From NCBI GenBank assembly GCA_018398585.1, contig JAGTTD010000011.1, positions 10,459,846 through 10,523,845 of the forward strand: a DNA stretch of 64,000 bases, read 5' to 3'. The translations under genes were made by a program, and so were the position numbers. Source of the DNA: Simmondsia chinensis (Eukaryota > Streptophyta > Magnoliopsida > Caryophyllales > Simmondsiaceae). Below are positions 41,980 to 53,339 of this stretch, piece after piece; position 1 is the stretch's first letter; the number at the start of each line of letters is the position of its first letter. The notes under the pieces are model-generated. The model saw nothing but the letters and a program-made list of their open reading frames with translations, had not been told where the DNA came from and made no database searches.

Positions 41980-43060
41980 TTGTTAGAATCCCAAATGAAA
42001 GGCACATATTTTTTTCAAAAACCTTCCATTAATAGCCCTTGGATGGATCCTTTGAAGGAAGTAGTTACCTCCAAACACTTCAACAACTTTGAATGGGCCT
42101 TCCCTATTAGGGAACATTTGCCAGATATACGGTCTTTCTGGCCAATGGGCAAAAACCACTTTCTAGACCAAGTCTCCCAAGTCAGAGGATCTTAGTTTGA
42201 TCATTTTGTTGTAGGCTTTGGCTACTCTTCATTTTTACTTCTCAAGCTTATGAAGAGCATCAAGTCTATCTTCATCTAATTTAGTTAGTTTAACCATCAA
42301 GGCCTGCTCATACTCAAGCTCAGTATACTTTCCTTGATTGAACTTTTATTTCCTTTGGTAGCACAACCTCATGGCCATAATTCAAATAGAAGGGGGTTGT
42401 CCTAGTAGCATCTCTTTTGGACGTTCTATAAGCCCATGGACCATCAAGTAGCAATTCACACCACCTTCTAGTGTGTCTTCAATAATTCTTTCAATGTGGA
42501 TTTAAGAATCTTGTTAGTTAACTCTACATGGCCATTTGCTTGGGTAGAATAAAGAGTTGAGTTTAGAATCTCACTGTTAAAACTCTTAGCAAACACCTTA
42601 ACCTTAAACCCTTTAAATACCTTAGCTTGGTCCACAATTATAGTTTTTGGGATCCCAAACCTACATAGGATGTATTCCTTAATGAAATCATTTAAATCTT
42701 GTTGATTGATATTTTTAAATGGCTTAGCTTCAACCCACTTTGTGAAGTAACATGTGGCCACAAGGGTATGAGGGAGGATTAATTTCACCAGTAACACCCA
42801 TTGTCCATCCTTGAAAGGGCCATGTCTTAACTATTGCATGTATCTTAGAAGCAGGGATCCTGGAGACGTCCCCATGTCTTTGGCATACTCTACATTCCTT
42901 TGCATACTTAATGCAATCATTCATCATCGAGCCATAATATCTGATCAGCCAATGCATCTTGTTTCTAGCCAAATGGGATCCACAAATCCCTTTATGTGCC
43001 CCAACCATGACTAATATGGCTTCATCTAAGTCCAAGCACTAGAGAAGCACTCCACTAGCA
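41980..43060 (-). pseudogene. Tat-2 integrase
   Basis: The frame at 43035-42730 carries the HHCC zinc region (AHKGICGSHLARNKMHWLI, CIKYAKECRVCQRHGD). At 42797-42468 follows the core: YFTKWVEAKPFKNINQQDL, IIVDQAKVF and QANGHVELTNKIL. The first catalytic Asp is replaced (ATCYFTKW for ATDYFTKW), and the NG after the second Asp reads QA. The C-terminal part (LPIGQKD near 42150, GKAHSKLL) reaches about 41980. It converges with the plus-strand PMD ORF about 200 bp away. Confidence 0.9.
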
Positions 43061-43760
43061 TCCTTTTTGTATAACTCCTTAGACTCATCATCTAAGTGAT
43101 ACCTGTGACCCCTCATTTTCATATTTTTCTCTTTAGTGAATTGATGGGGATTCTTGAATATTCCACTAATATTTTTCTCCAATCCTCACTTTGTTCAACA
43201 ATAGTTTGATGCACCTTTGGGACCAATATGTTTTTAAAGGTGAAGAAATCAGTGAATTCACGGCCATGCGCCAAAATCTTGGTCTTGATGACCATGCACA
43301 CCAAGTCCCAGGTAGCTTACACCCAGAGGCTAATTAAGCTAAATTATTGCCTACCTTTTTCTGATCCCGAGGCACATACTCAGGTGTAACCTCATCAAAC
43401 TCCATCAACAGTTCTTACACTATTGAGATATACTTGTTCGAGGTTTCACTCAAACACTAAAACTCCCCTTTTACTTGGTAAATTACCAACTGGGAATCCC
43501 CTCTTATCACTACACTAGGGATTCTCATTTCTAGGAGGGTTTTGAGGTCAACGATTAATGCCTCATATTTAGCTCCACTATTAGAGCACCGACTCTTAAG
43601 GGTGGCAGCAAGCTTAGTGATAAATCCAGATGGTGATTTAATAGTAGTCACCACTCCAGCATTAGACTTGGTTTTTTGACCCATCAAAGCATAATCTCGA
43701 AGGACCTAACCCAACTATCGAAATCTCTCCTTGCTCAAGGCTTGATTCTATTTGCATATT
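43061..43760 (-). pseudogene. Tat-2 archaeal-type RNase H and linker
   Basis: The frame at 43687-43457 reads MMGQKTKSNAGVVTTIKSPS, then SNSGAKYEALIVDLKTLLEM and IRGDSQLVIYQVKGEF. GAKYEAL and GDSQL are the core motifs of the second RNase H of Tat elements. A further segment at 43304-43119 belongs to the linker before integrase. Stops and shifts are present. Confidence 0.85.
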
Positions 43761-45287
43761 GGGACGGTCAACCAAAAAGTTGCCAAAGCTTGGCCTTTCA
43801 TTGACTTTTGTGACACATATATAAACTCTTATTGAAGCAAAGCAAAGCTTAACTTATTTAACCTCCCTCTCATTAAAGGCCTATCTAGCATGTATTAAGA
43901 ACATCATTTTGAGCAGCCACATAAATAGTGAATGCAAGAAAATAATGTCTCAATTTCACAAATGCATAATACAAGAGCTTGCTCAAACCCTTGCATATTG
44001 TCTTATACAAGGAAACAACTTATTAATTCAGCAAATAGATTTTAAGTGGTTTCCCGTACTTAGGTGGGATTAACACTAGTGGCCTAATCAAATAATTTTT
44101 GATGGCATCGAAGGTTGGTTGATGTTGCTCCTCCCATTTCAAGTCCTATTTAGACTCAAGTCTCAGTAATGGTGAGAAGACTTTAGTCTTTCCTGCAATT
44201 GAAATAAAATGTCTTAAGAAATAGACTTGCCCCAGAAATGTGGAAGTCCCTTCTTCTTCATTGTAGTTTTACCGTCCTAAATGTTTTTCACCTTATTCTT
44301 ATCAATCTCAATCCCTCTTTGGTGTACAAGGAAGCCTAGGAAGTTCCTAGCTAGTACCCTGAAGGCACACTTCAGAGGGTTCATCTTGCAATTGTGGCTC
44401 CTCATTCATAAGAATGCACTTTTTGTCTTCTAAGTGTTCAAATTAGGTCTTCAATTAGGCCATGATGTCGTCTATATAATGGTCTAGCCAATTAGATATC
44501 AAAAATCATGTCCATGACTCATTTAATAGGTGGCACCAACATTCTTTAAACCAAATGGCATGGCCACCCATTCAAAGGTCCCTATGGACCCTGGACATCT
44601 ACATGCGGTCTAGTCAGTATCTTCTAAAGCTATCATGACTTGATAATATCCACAAAATCCATCCATAGAGGATAATACCAAATGGGTCAAGGCTGAATCA
44701 ATGAGGATGTCAATAATGGACATGGGACATTCATCCTTTCGTGTGGCTACATTTAAGTACCTGAGGTTAATAAGACTTTAATCGCCCTATTCTTTTAAAT
44801 CACAGGGACTATGTGAGCTAGCCATTCGGCATACCTGTCTGTCCTGATAAATTTGTCTTTCAAGTATCTCTCAATCTCCTCTTTGACCAAAATTATAACT
44901 TCCTAGGACATTATTCGTTGGGTATGAAAGATAGGCCTCGAGTTTGGCTTAATGGCAGCTTATGTTCAGCCACCTTCCTTTCAAAGCTAGGCATCTCATG
45001 ATAGCTCCCAGGCAAAGTAGTCCTTAAATTCAAGGAGAAAACTTACATACTATTTCCCTATTCCTCATAAAGTAGAGCACTCACGTATGTAGGTCTTGGG
45101 CTCTCTTCAGAGCCCAAGTTGACCTTGAAGAGAGAATCTTTGACTTCTGCTCTTAAGTTTTTCATGTTGGTCATTGTTGCCTTTAAATCTTTCAACTCTA
45201 ACTCCTTTTCTTATAGTGTTTGGACCTCAAAGCCATCTACGAAGGTAAATAGTTGTTTAGCTCATAGCAAGTATGCAGCATGCCAAG
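43761..45287 (-). pseudogene. Tat-2 reverse transcriptase and first RNase H
   Basis: No long frame survives, but motifs follow in order on the minus strand: FEWVAMPFGLKNVGATY (about 44590-44540), the region of the catalytic box at about 44480-44440 (not readable as YVDD), then PLKCAFRVLARNFLGFLVH (about 44390-44330) and RNase H pieces (RPLMRGRLNKLSFALLQ, about 43890-43840). The left part of the polymerase reaches the chromovirus insertion at 45287. This is an old, heavily decayed copy. Confidence 0.8.
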
Positions 45288-45450
45288 TGTCATGGTCCTA
45301 GGCTTGCCCAGCGTCCATGACCCCGTGACAAGCCGCAAGGTGCGTCGAGGCCCTTGCGCCAGGCCCCGGGTCAGTGCCCCGGGTCCCTGGTTCGTGTGCG
45401 CGCGCCCCAGTGCGCTACCTAGGGCCAGTGTGCGCGTCCCAGGTCGGGCC

Positions 45451-45835
45451 CAGTACAAACCGGGTAAGGTGAACGTAGTGGCAGAGCGCTGAGTCGCAGG
45501 CACGGGTTGACTGCTGTCAGTGCCGTCCAGGGCACGGTCCTAGACAAGATCAGGGAGGGTATGACACAGGACCCTTGGGGTCAGATAATGTCAGGGCTTG
45601 CGGCACAGGGTCAGACACGCTGGTTTTGGCTTGACAATGGGCTGTTGTTCACAGTGGGCCGCCGGGTGTATGTGCCTAGGTGGGCCAACTTGAGGCGTGA
45701 CATACTCAAGGAATGTCATGACACCCTTTGGGCTGGGCACCCGGGGATCGAGAGGACAACGACGCTTTTGGAGGAAAACTTTTATTGGCCTAGGATGAGG
45801 GACGACGTGGAGGTGTTTGTCAACACGAGAAGGCT
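45451..45835 (+). pseudogene. Chromovirus RNase H end and integrase zinc region
   Basis: The RNase H end reads QYKPGKVNVVAERLS (family: ADALSRR); a stop follows. The frame at 45507-45835 then gives WFWLDNGLLFTVGRRVYVP and the first half of the zinc domain (ECHDTLWAGHPGIERTTTLL, ENFYWPRMRDDVEVF). The two Cys ligands that should follow are missing: a short deletion with frameshift near 45823 joins VNT to the sequence before KTPAG. The next frame starts within this overlap. Confidence 0.88.
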
Positions 45836-45838
45836 GAG

Positions 45839-46969
45839 TTGAAGACACCGGCTGGGTTGCTTGAGCCTCTGCCCATACCTACCCGTCCGTGGGAGAGCAT
45901 ATCCATGGACTTCATCTCTGCTTTGCCAAACTTCGAAGGTATGGGTTCTATTATGGTTGTAGTAGATCGTTTGACAAAGTATGGGACATTCATTGCAGCC
46001 TCTAAGGATTGCAATGCCGTTGAGGCCGCCCGCTTGTTTTTCAAGTATGTGGCCAAGTATTGGGGTTTGCCTAGGAGTATCATTAGTGATAGGGACCCTA
46101 GGTTTACGGGTAAGTTTTGGAGTGAGCTTTTCAAATTGATGGGCTCAAACCTCCATTATTCCACGAGCTTTCATCCTCAAGCGGATGGGCAAACCGAGAG
46201 AGTGAATGCCTTAGTGAAGCTGTACTTGAGGCACTACGTGAGTGCCAACCAAAGGGACTGGGCACGGTTGCTTGACATTGCCCAGTTTTCCTTCAACCTG
46301 CAGTGCAGCGAGAGCACGGGGCACAGCCCGTTTGAACTACCCACGGGTCAGCAGCCTTTGACACCACAGGCAGTGACATCCGGGTATACGGGGGCCAGCC
46401 CTGTTGCGTTTCAGACAGTGAGGGACTGGCAGGAGAGGCTTGAGATGGCCAAGGCCTACCTAAGTCGGGCCCAGCGCAAGATGAAGAAATGGGCTGACAT
46501 TAAGCGGAGACACTTAGAGTTTAGGATTGGGGACATGGTCATGGTGAAGTTACTGCCTCAACAATTCAAAGTGTTTCGCAAGGTGCACAAGGGGCTTGTG
46601 CGCAGGTATGACGCCCCTTTTCCTATCATTGCTAAGGTAGGGAAAGTGTCTTATAGGGTGGAGCTGCCACCCAAGTTGAAGATTCATCCGGTCTTTCACG
46701 TGAGCTACTTGAAGCCATATAATCAAGACTCGGAAAAACCGGACAGTGGTGTGACACAGTGCGCCCCTACTGCAGTGACAGTGTCCTATGCCAGGGTCCT
46801 TGAACAGATTTTGGCCGACCGGACCGTGAGGCGCAGGGGCGTGCCTAGGTACACGGAGTACCTTATTCATTGGAAGGGACAACCAGTAGCGGAAGCGAGC
46901 TGGGAGACAGAGGATGACTTGTGGCAGTATCAGAAGGAGATTGAAGCCTTCAAGTCTGCATCACATTGA
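45839..46969 (+). CDS. Chromovirus integrase core, GPY/F module and chromodomain
   Basis: An uninterrupted frame of 376 codons. The catalytic core has Asp24 (ISMDFISALP), Asp84 (IISDRDPRFTG) and Glu120 (HPQADGQTERVN), with 35 residues between the last two, exactly the D-35-E spacing. The GPY/F-type module follows at about 230-290 (FRKVHKGLVRRYDAPFPI, HPVFHVSYLKPYN). The chromodomain lies at about 310-370 (VLEQILADRTVRRRGVP, YLIHWKGQPVAEASWE). Chromodomains of this group are thought to direct insertion to marked chromatin. The frame lacks its zinc region because of an upstream shift, so the protein as it stands is not a complete integrase, though its core looks undamaged. Confidence 0.93.
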   Translation: MKTPAGLLEPLPIPTRPWESISMDFISALPNFEGMGSIMVVVDRLTKYGTFIAASKDCNAVEAARLFFKYVAKYWGLPRSIISDRDPRFTGKFWSELFKLMGSNLHYSTSFHPQADGQTERVNALVKLYLRHYVSANQRDWARLLDIAQFSFNLQCSESTGHSPFELPTGQQPLTPQAVTSGYTGASPVAFQTVRDWQERLEMAKAYLSRAQRKMKKWADIKRRHLEFRIGDMVMVKLLPQQFKVFRKVHKGLVRRYDAPFPIIAKVGKVSYRVELPPKLKIHPVFHVSYLKPYNQDSEKPDSGVTQCAPTAVTVSYARVLEQILADRTVRRRGVPRYTEYLIHWKGQPVAEASWETEDDLWQYQKEIEAFKSASH

Positions 46970-46987
46970 CGAGGGCGTCAATGGATT

Positions 46988-47700
46988 TGGTGGGGGAGAG
47001 TGTCACCCACTGCCTTAGTTTGTAGGATTTATAGTACTTTTTATACTATGTATTTTGTGTGTGTAATACTTATATTTAATTTATTTGTAAATATACAATT
47101 TCATACGTGTAATTAAGTAAAATCCATGTGTGTAATGACTTGGATATGTGACGTGGCACTTAGGGAGGTTAAGGTAGTTTAGGCGATTGGATTAGGTAGT
47201 TATATTCCCTGATTTTTAGGTGTGTAATTAGGCTAGATTTTAGGAAAGGATATGGTTAGTTATTTATGCCTTTTCAATGTAAAATGTACCGGTTCCTTAA
47301 TGCATTATAAATAGGTGCCAAGCACCAATGAAAAGGGTAATGTTCCCTTTACCCACAAAGGTTGTGTTCGTGTGTTTATGTGTTCATCTTGTTGCTATTT
47401 GTATCGTTGATCTTCCATAAACTACCGTGTGAGAGTGTGAGTGTAATTCAGTCATCTTTATTCCATTATTCACTTTCCAATCGAAATACTAAACAAACGA
47501 GACTTAGGAACTTTGGGTAGATTCCTTACCGTTGCAAGGAGATTTTGACGCTTGACTCAATTAGGGACTTTTTAGAGAGACATTGAGTGGCATCACCGGA
47601 CTTGGACTTAGGAATTTAGTCATCCCGTGACAGCGGGCTTGCGTGTTGTTCTCAGTGAACGACGCGCGCCGCACGGGTCCTAGTTCCTAGGACCGTGACA
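46988..47700 (+). repeat. Chromovirus polypurine tract and 3' LTR
   Basis: TTGGTGGGGGAGAG ends at 47000 and the LTR TGTCACCCACTG begins at 47001. It ends CCTAGGACCGTGACA at 47700, giving a 700-bp LTR with TGTCAC...GTGACA tips. A stretch near 47300-47330 (ATTATAAATAGGTGCC) is a good TATA box with transcript start region. The LTR is much more AT-rich than the coding part until its last 100 bp. Confidence 0.92.
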
Positions 47701-47705
47701 CCAAG

Positions 47706-49479
47706 CCACTAGCTTTGTAATTGATGAGAGGATGGCCCTTCGAGCCTTGACTAGGAAGGCTTAGCTTCCATCCATAAGGAATCACATGTCCTTGTAGGTC
47801 ACCCTCATCTAAGAGGGCACCCATGCATCTTCAGAAGTCTGAACCATCTAACTCCACCTTTTCTTGATGGACCTTCCTTTTCAGAAAGTGGGTTCTCGAG
47901 GATGGCTAAAACATCTTCATGTTGGGTTGCAAGAGGAATGGTTTTTGTTACCATTGGTCCCATGCTGTCCGCATAGAATTTTGCCTCAACAAAGTTGGAG
48001 TAAACCATGAATGGCTTGTCATTTGCCATAATAACCTCATATTTGTCATGGTTTTAGAAAATTAATAACCGGTGAAGCAAAGATGGATTAGAAAAGTTGG
48101 CATTTAGCCAATCCCTCCAAAGTAGTGCATTGTAACTTGAACTAATCCTCCACAAAAATAGGTTGTTAGCTTGCTTAGATTGCGATAGTTTGCTTAATCG
48201 GGATGACCCGAGACCACATATTTCCACATTAGAAGTTATCAGGTCATCTCTAAATTTTCCAATGACCCCTTACATGTATGAAGGTAAGCTTTTGATGGCT
48301 GTGCCATAATCCACTGAAATCATGTTCACCATCATGCCATCAAACTTGGCTTTGATGTACAAGGACTTAATATGTTTGTTTGCTACAATGGACCCATCAA
48401 ACATCATCTTCATCACATCAAGATGATCATTAGATAATTTTGATGTTGCAAATTTAACTTTAAAAGATGAAAGACTAGGATTACCTTCAAAGGATGTTAC
48501 TTCAACCACCAGTTCCACTTAAGAGACTTCATCTACTGCTATCACATCTCCGTCAACACTATCTTGAACTTCTTATGCCATGAACTCCAAGGTACGATTA
48601 AGGTGGTTCAAACTTAAGCTTGCTCAGGTAATGATCCAAATTGAATGTGGAGCTTTTCCTCTATCTCCTTCCTGAGGCCTTTTTCTGCAAAACCAGATAT
48701 TGAGGCTGATTTTCACACTTAACTCTCAAGTCCGAGACACCTCCTTAGGCTTGGGGTAGTCCTTCTCATGGAAATCATTATCAATGTCTAACCAAGTTAG
48801 GTTGACCCGGTTAAGTGCTCTTACTCGATCGACATTGAGATGACTGCACTCCTCATCATTGTCTAACAACTTCTAAGTCCATGAATCTTTGGCGAATTGA
48901 TCCCACCAAGGTTCATTGTCTTCTAATGATGAGAGACTTACCCATCTCTCTGGCTTTTTTTTGGGGCTCTTACCTGTCATTGTGGCCCCTACAGATCAAC
49001 TCCCCTTCGGATACTCAAGACCCATTGGTTTTGTGCCATCAACTTTAGAGTTCTCATGTTCAGGCTCCTTGCCAGGAAGGTCCTTGACTAGCTTAGAGTC
49101 AAGCTGAGCTCTTCTCTTTGCTACTTTCTTACACAATAGCTTTCTCTTCTTGATTCTGTTAAGATTGGAAGATTCACGATTCCCTTGATCAAGCTGGTTT
49201 GTTCTCCTTACATTACCGAAGCGGACAACCAAGGGTTGTTTCCCTAATTGTCATAAATACTGATCAATTTCCACTTCAATCAGATGACATTTTGAATTCC
49301 TCTTAGGATGTGTGTCCTCGTGATCAATTGAGCTTTTGTAAAAGAATCCCTAATTTGCTCAGAAAATGAGGCTTTTTTAGGGAGCATAGGGTCTTCTTTT
49401 GATATAACACCACAGTTTTAATCTCATAAGTAGGCTTGTGCCCACAGCCTCCATAAAGAGAATGGATGAGCTCAATGGA
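47706..49479 (-). pseudogene. Tat-2 gag (part) and protease
   Basis: The frame at 48518-48270 reads VKFATSKLSNDHLDVMKMMF, then IKSLYIKAKFDGMMVNMI and VDYGTAIKSLPSYM. This is the retropepsin of Tat-type elements with the active site reading DYGT for the usual DGGS. At 48029-47805 comes a linker (MANDKPFMVYSNFVEAKFYA). To the right, 49232-48996 is a basic segment (IKKRKLLCKKVAKRRAQLD) that may be the gag end or a gag-protease linker. All are separated by stops. The frame is resumed at 57863 beyond the Athila insertion. Confidence 0.75.
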
Positions 49480-50799
49480 TGATGTGTTTTTCTACGTCAA
49501 TCAAAATTTAATATTAAACCCTATCCACTAAACACATATGAATTGAAGTCTACTACAAGAGGGCGTCGAACCACAGGGACTAAGAGTGCATGAATTTATT
49601 CTATGACCTAAATTAATTTGAGAAAAATTATGGGATTTTTTGTTAATTAATCTAAAGAAATGAAAATTAAACTAAGTATTCTACTTATAAAGGGGAAAAG
49701 AATTTGGAATTGGAACCTAGGGTTTTGAATTCATTATTAGCCAATTATTCTTGTGTTAACTCTTAAACTCGGATTATTGATTGTCACACGGGTAATGATT
49801 TAGGCTTCAAGCTTTAACCTACAAAGATGATGTTGTTAGTATAGCGTATTGGCCTATTTAAGCATAGGGAAGATATGCTCTACCTAACGTATTGTTAATT
49901 ATCACGTATTAACCCTATCTAACTAAAGCATATGGAAGATAGGCTTAATTAACAATTCGGTGAATACTATTGCTTGATTAATTAATTCTTAGGCTACAAG
50001 CACGAACAATTAATTTATAAATATCAACATGAACGATCAAAGGTCACAAACTCAATAATCATTTCAATTGAATAAACAGTAAAAACACAATACTTCAAAG
50101 TATTTATCTCCAAATCAAGCAATTTATATAAACAATCAAATGAACTTAAATTAAAAGTAATACAAAAGTTAAAAGGCTAAGATTTTGGCTAGCCCTAGAC
50201 ATCAAGTTATCTCTTCATCAAGGATGAACCAGTGAAGGAGGAGATGAATGAGCCCATATTGGTCTTCATGCTAATTTCACTCCCTTTCCAAATTAATGAA
50301 AAAAAGAAAAAGAAATTGAGAAGAGAGAAAGAATCGAGGCCATGAAATTTCAAAACCAAAATAGAGTTTTTAAAATCTGAATTCCAAATCCAACATAAAT
50401 CCCCCACCAAACTGAACCTCTTGCGTCTTCTCAAAGCTCTAACGAAGCTGGGCTAAGCATGGGCCGAGCAGAGATAGTCAGGGTCGAGGAGGTGCGGGCT
50501 GTTGCTGGTGGTTGAGGGGTTGCTGATGATGGGCCGAAGCTAGTGTCAATGGGCTAGGCTTGAGGTGTTGCATGCTGACAGGAGGAAGGCGCACAATTTA
50601 TCCTGATCTTTGATTGAATTGATTTAATTGTTTACACCTCAAATTTTGTCATGTTTGCACTAAAATTTTACAATTTTCGGAACTTTAATTTCGAACCTAT
50701 AAAAAATAAAAATTGCCAAAGTGAGTATAAAACTATAATTAAATAGGTGCTTAATAATTAAAATAGCAATTAAAAGATGCGTAAATATGAGACACATCA
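49480..50799 (-). repeat. Athila derivative left LTR (3' LTR)
   Basis: Begins TGATGTGTTTTTCTACGTC and ends GAGACACATCA. It is collinear with the right LTR except that it lacks about 65 bp near 50500 (GC-rich, around GGCTGTTGC). A purine-poor segment with GGTGTGCGGGTGT on the minus strand lies directly inside and may contain the plus-strand primer. Confidence 0.95.
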
Positions 50800-52180
50800 A
50801 CACCCGCACACCTAACCTTTGCTAATCCTCAAGCAGAGCATAGGATAAACTCGAATACTCAAGCGATCAACTACCCCAACCTTCACATACATTATAATTC
50901 AAGACAACATTAAGTCATCTAGAGCATTCTCCAATTCCATGAATTCAGATGATTAAACTTTAAAACAAATCATAGAATTTTGTTAACTGTGTGTCAACTA
51001 ATATAAGCTACTCAAGCAATTTAAGCACACAAGTGAATGTGAATGGGATCTCATGCCATGGAATCTTCTCCAATTCTCGTATCTAACCAAATAGACCAAG
51101 GTTTTGTATACCCACACCATTAAATCACCTAAACACATGCCTATATATAGAGAATTCTAAGTGGCATATGAGTGACCACATTACAACACTTTGATCTCGA
51201 TATAACACAAAAGAAGAACAACTTTATCATGACTACACATCAATTTTCACTTTCTTCTTTTTCGTTTGCTCTTTTTTTTTTTTCCTTTCTTTCTTTTCAT
51301 TTTTTTCATTTTCTTTTTCTTTTTTTTTTTTTTTTTGTTTCCTCTTTCTTTGTTGTCTAATTTTTGGACTTTTGTATAACAAGTACCTCAACATTACACT
51401 TAAAATTGATCAACAAGTGCTTTACATAACATCAAGAGGCAAGGATTAGGATAAGCCAATAGGGCAAGTTTGCAAAACTCGAGACATGTAGGAATGTTCA
51501 CTCAAATTTTTCAAATTTTCCACAACACGAGAGTCCTGTGCATAGTAAATATGTGAGTGGCATGAGTAGGACCCATTAATATCAACAATGATCGACAATA
51601 CTCATTAACAAGTATGGAGTAGAATAATTTAATTTCATGGAATCAAGAGAATGAAATAGACAATTAACCCTACTAGCATCCTAACATACATGTCGATCAA
51701 GAAAAAAATTGGCAAAATAGTTATAATGCACGCTCAAAATGCACAAAAGATGTTCAAAATTTTTAAAATTTGACCCAAAATAGAGCACATGTGAATGAGC
51801 CTCACCCCCACACATAAATCATGCATTTCCCTCAATGCGACAATATTAATCATTAAAGCACAAGAAAAAGGTTAGATGGAGTGATACAACCTAACAAGGC
51901 AATGATCATGAATGGGCGCGAACAAACATGTATGACTTCTCCAACATGGGACAAGAACATGAAATAAGAGAAACAAGCCTCCAAGAAACTAATTAGTTCA
52001 AAAGCAAAACTAAAAACAAGAAATAACAAACCTAGGCTGCCTTCTAGTAGCGCTAAGTTTTACGCCTTCAGCCAGGCGCAATGGGTCCACCGAAGATCAA
52101 GTAATGACATCAAACAAAGAAGCCACTTCAATGAGCTCTCCTAAGACAACATCTACAGCATAACAAGAAGTGTCACACAT
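50800..52180 (-). other. Athila derivative 3' non-coding region
   Basis: About 1.4 kb without coding signal lies between the polymerase remnant and the 3' LTR. It includes a pyrimidine tract at about 51240-51358 on the plus strand, purine-rich on the element's strand. Long non-coding stretches before the 3' LTR are usual in Athila elements. Confidence 0.7.
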
Positions 52181-52184
52181 GATT

Positions 52185-53140
52185 TTAGGATGGGAAAGAG
52201 TAGTTGGGTGGATGCCTAATGGGGGCTGCAGCAAGCATAGACTGAAGCTTTTGAAAAGCTTCTAACCAAGGGTCATTGAACTCAACTGATATGTCCTTAG
52301 ATAGCAAACTAGTCAATGGCCTGGTTAATTTCCCACAGTCCTTAAGGAGCCCCCTATAGAAACTCACATGACTTAAAATGGCTCTAACTTGCTTCACATT
52401 TGAGGGAGATGGCAATTTAGCATTCAAATATATCTTAGCCTTATCAACCTCAATAACCTCCTTAGAAAACCTACGACCTAGTACAATTCCCTCTTGAGCT
52501 ATAACGTGATTCTTCTCCTAACCCAAAACTTCTTTCATGTTAGGGGTCAACTTTCGTTGCATCTCTCTAGAAGGTTTCACATTCTCATAGAGGAGGTCAC
52601 TGTCTGGGATAGAGGGGAGTGTTTGTTTAACCAAATCAATAATAACATCCACACAGAAACACCCCTACTCATCCTCACTAGTAGGTAACAACAAAGCCTT
52701 AAAAATGTTTAACCTGATAGTCATATTTGCAAAACTAACATCCATTACCCCAGATCTACAGTTAATGGTAGCATTGGCCATTGCTAAGAAAGGTTGTCCT
52801 AAAGTGATAGGGACATGGTTTTCCGAATGACTAGAAGGTTCCATATCAAGCATAAGAAAATAAGCAGGAAACAGGGCTTTGTCTACCTTCACTAGTACGT
52901 TAGTAAGCTCACCACGGGGGACTCTAGTTGACGTATCTGCTAACTATAAGGTCACCGTGGTGCGTTGCAACTTTTCCAGGCCTAACTTATCATAAACCGA
53001 GTAAGGAATAATGTTGACACTCACTACTAAGTCCAGTAACGCTTTATCGATTGGGTAGTCTCCAAGTGAACAAGCGATGGTGGGGACACCAGGGTCTTTA
53101 TACTTAATCGGAGTGTCACACTTCAGAATGGAACTCACTT
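52185..53140 (-). pseudogene. Athila derivative protease joined to a polymerase remnant
   Basis: The protease part (53138-52665) reads DLVVSVNIIPYSVYDKLGL, then KVDKALFPAYFLMLDM and ITLGQPFLAMANATINC, as in Athila. The active-site Asp is kept, but the Gly-Ala of DLGAS reads Val-Val. After a linker (SIPDSDLLYENVKPS, RKLTPNMKEVL), the sequence jumps at about 52510 to EGIVLGRRFSKEVIEVDKAK. It then continues as LPSPSNVKQVRAILSHVSFY, which is the thumb and RNase H connection. Fingers and palm with the catalytic box are gone. The frame ends in degraded sequence near 52190. Confidence 0.9.
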
Positions 53141-53339
53141 GCTCAGGTAAAAGGACTTTCTTAGGCAGATTTGCTCTAGATCACCTCTTTTGGTTCAACA
53201 GGTCCTTGATAAACTTCGCACAGGCCGAGATCTCTTTGATCTCAACAAGAAGGGGAATGTTTATCTTTACTTGCCTAAATGTCTCAAAAATGTCTTCTCA
53301 CTTCTTGTCCTTCCCATTTGAATGCGGTACAACTAAAGC

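Larger units (their letters stand above)
45288..47700 (+). mobile_element. Deleted chromovirus (Ty3/gypsy with chromodomain)
   Basis: A GC-rich block unlike its AT-rich surroundings, flanked by CCAAG at 45283-45287 and 47701-47705. It holds about 160 bp of unassigned GC-rich DNA, the last codons of RNase H (QYKPGKVNVVA, 45451), integrase with chromodomain, a purine tract and a 700-bp 3' LTR. Gag, protease, reverse transcriptase and a full 5' LTR are absent. The outer ends are inverted repeats: TGTCATGGTCCTAGG at 45288 against CCTAGGACCGTGACA at 47686-47700, with one mismatch. The lineage within plant chromoviruses (Galadriel-like is one possibility) is not settled. Confidence 0.88.

Noticed and set aside
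45280..45503. Coding frame over the GC-rich left end of the chromovirus
   Set aside because: Both strands are open only because of high GC content. The plus-strand frame matches RNase H only from 45451 on, and the part before has no similarity to the expected polymerase sequence.
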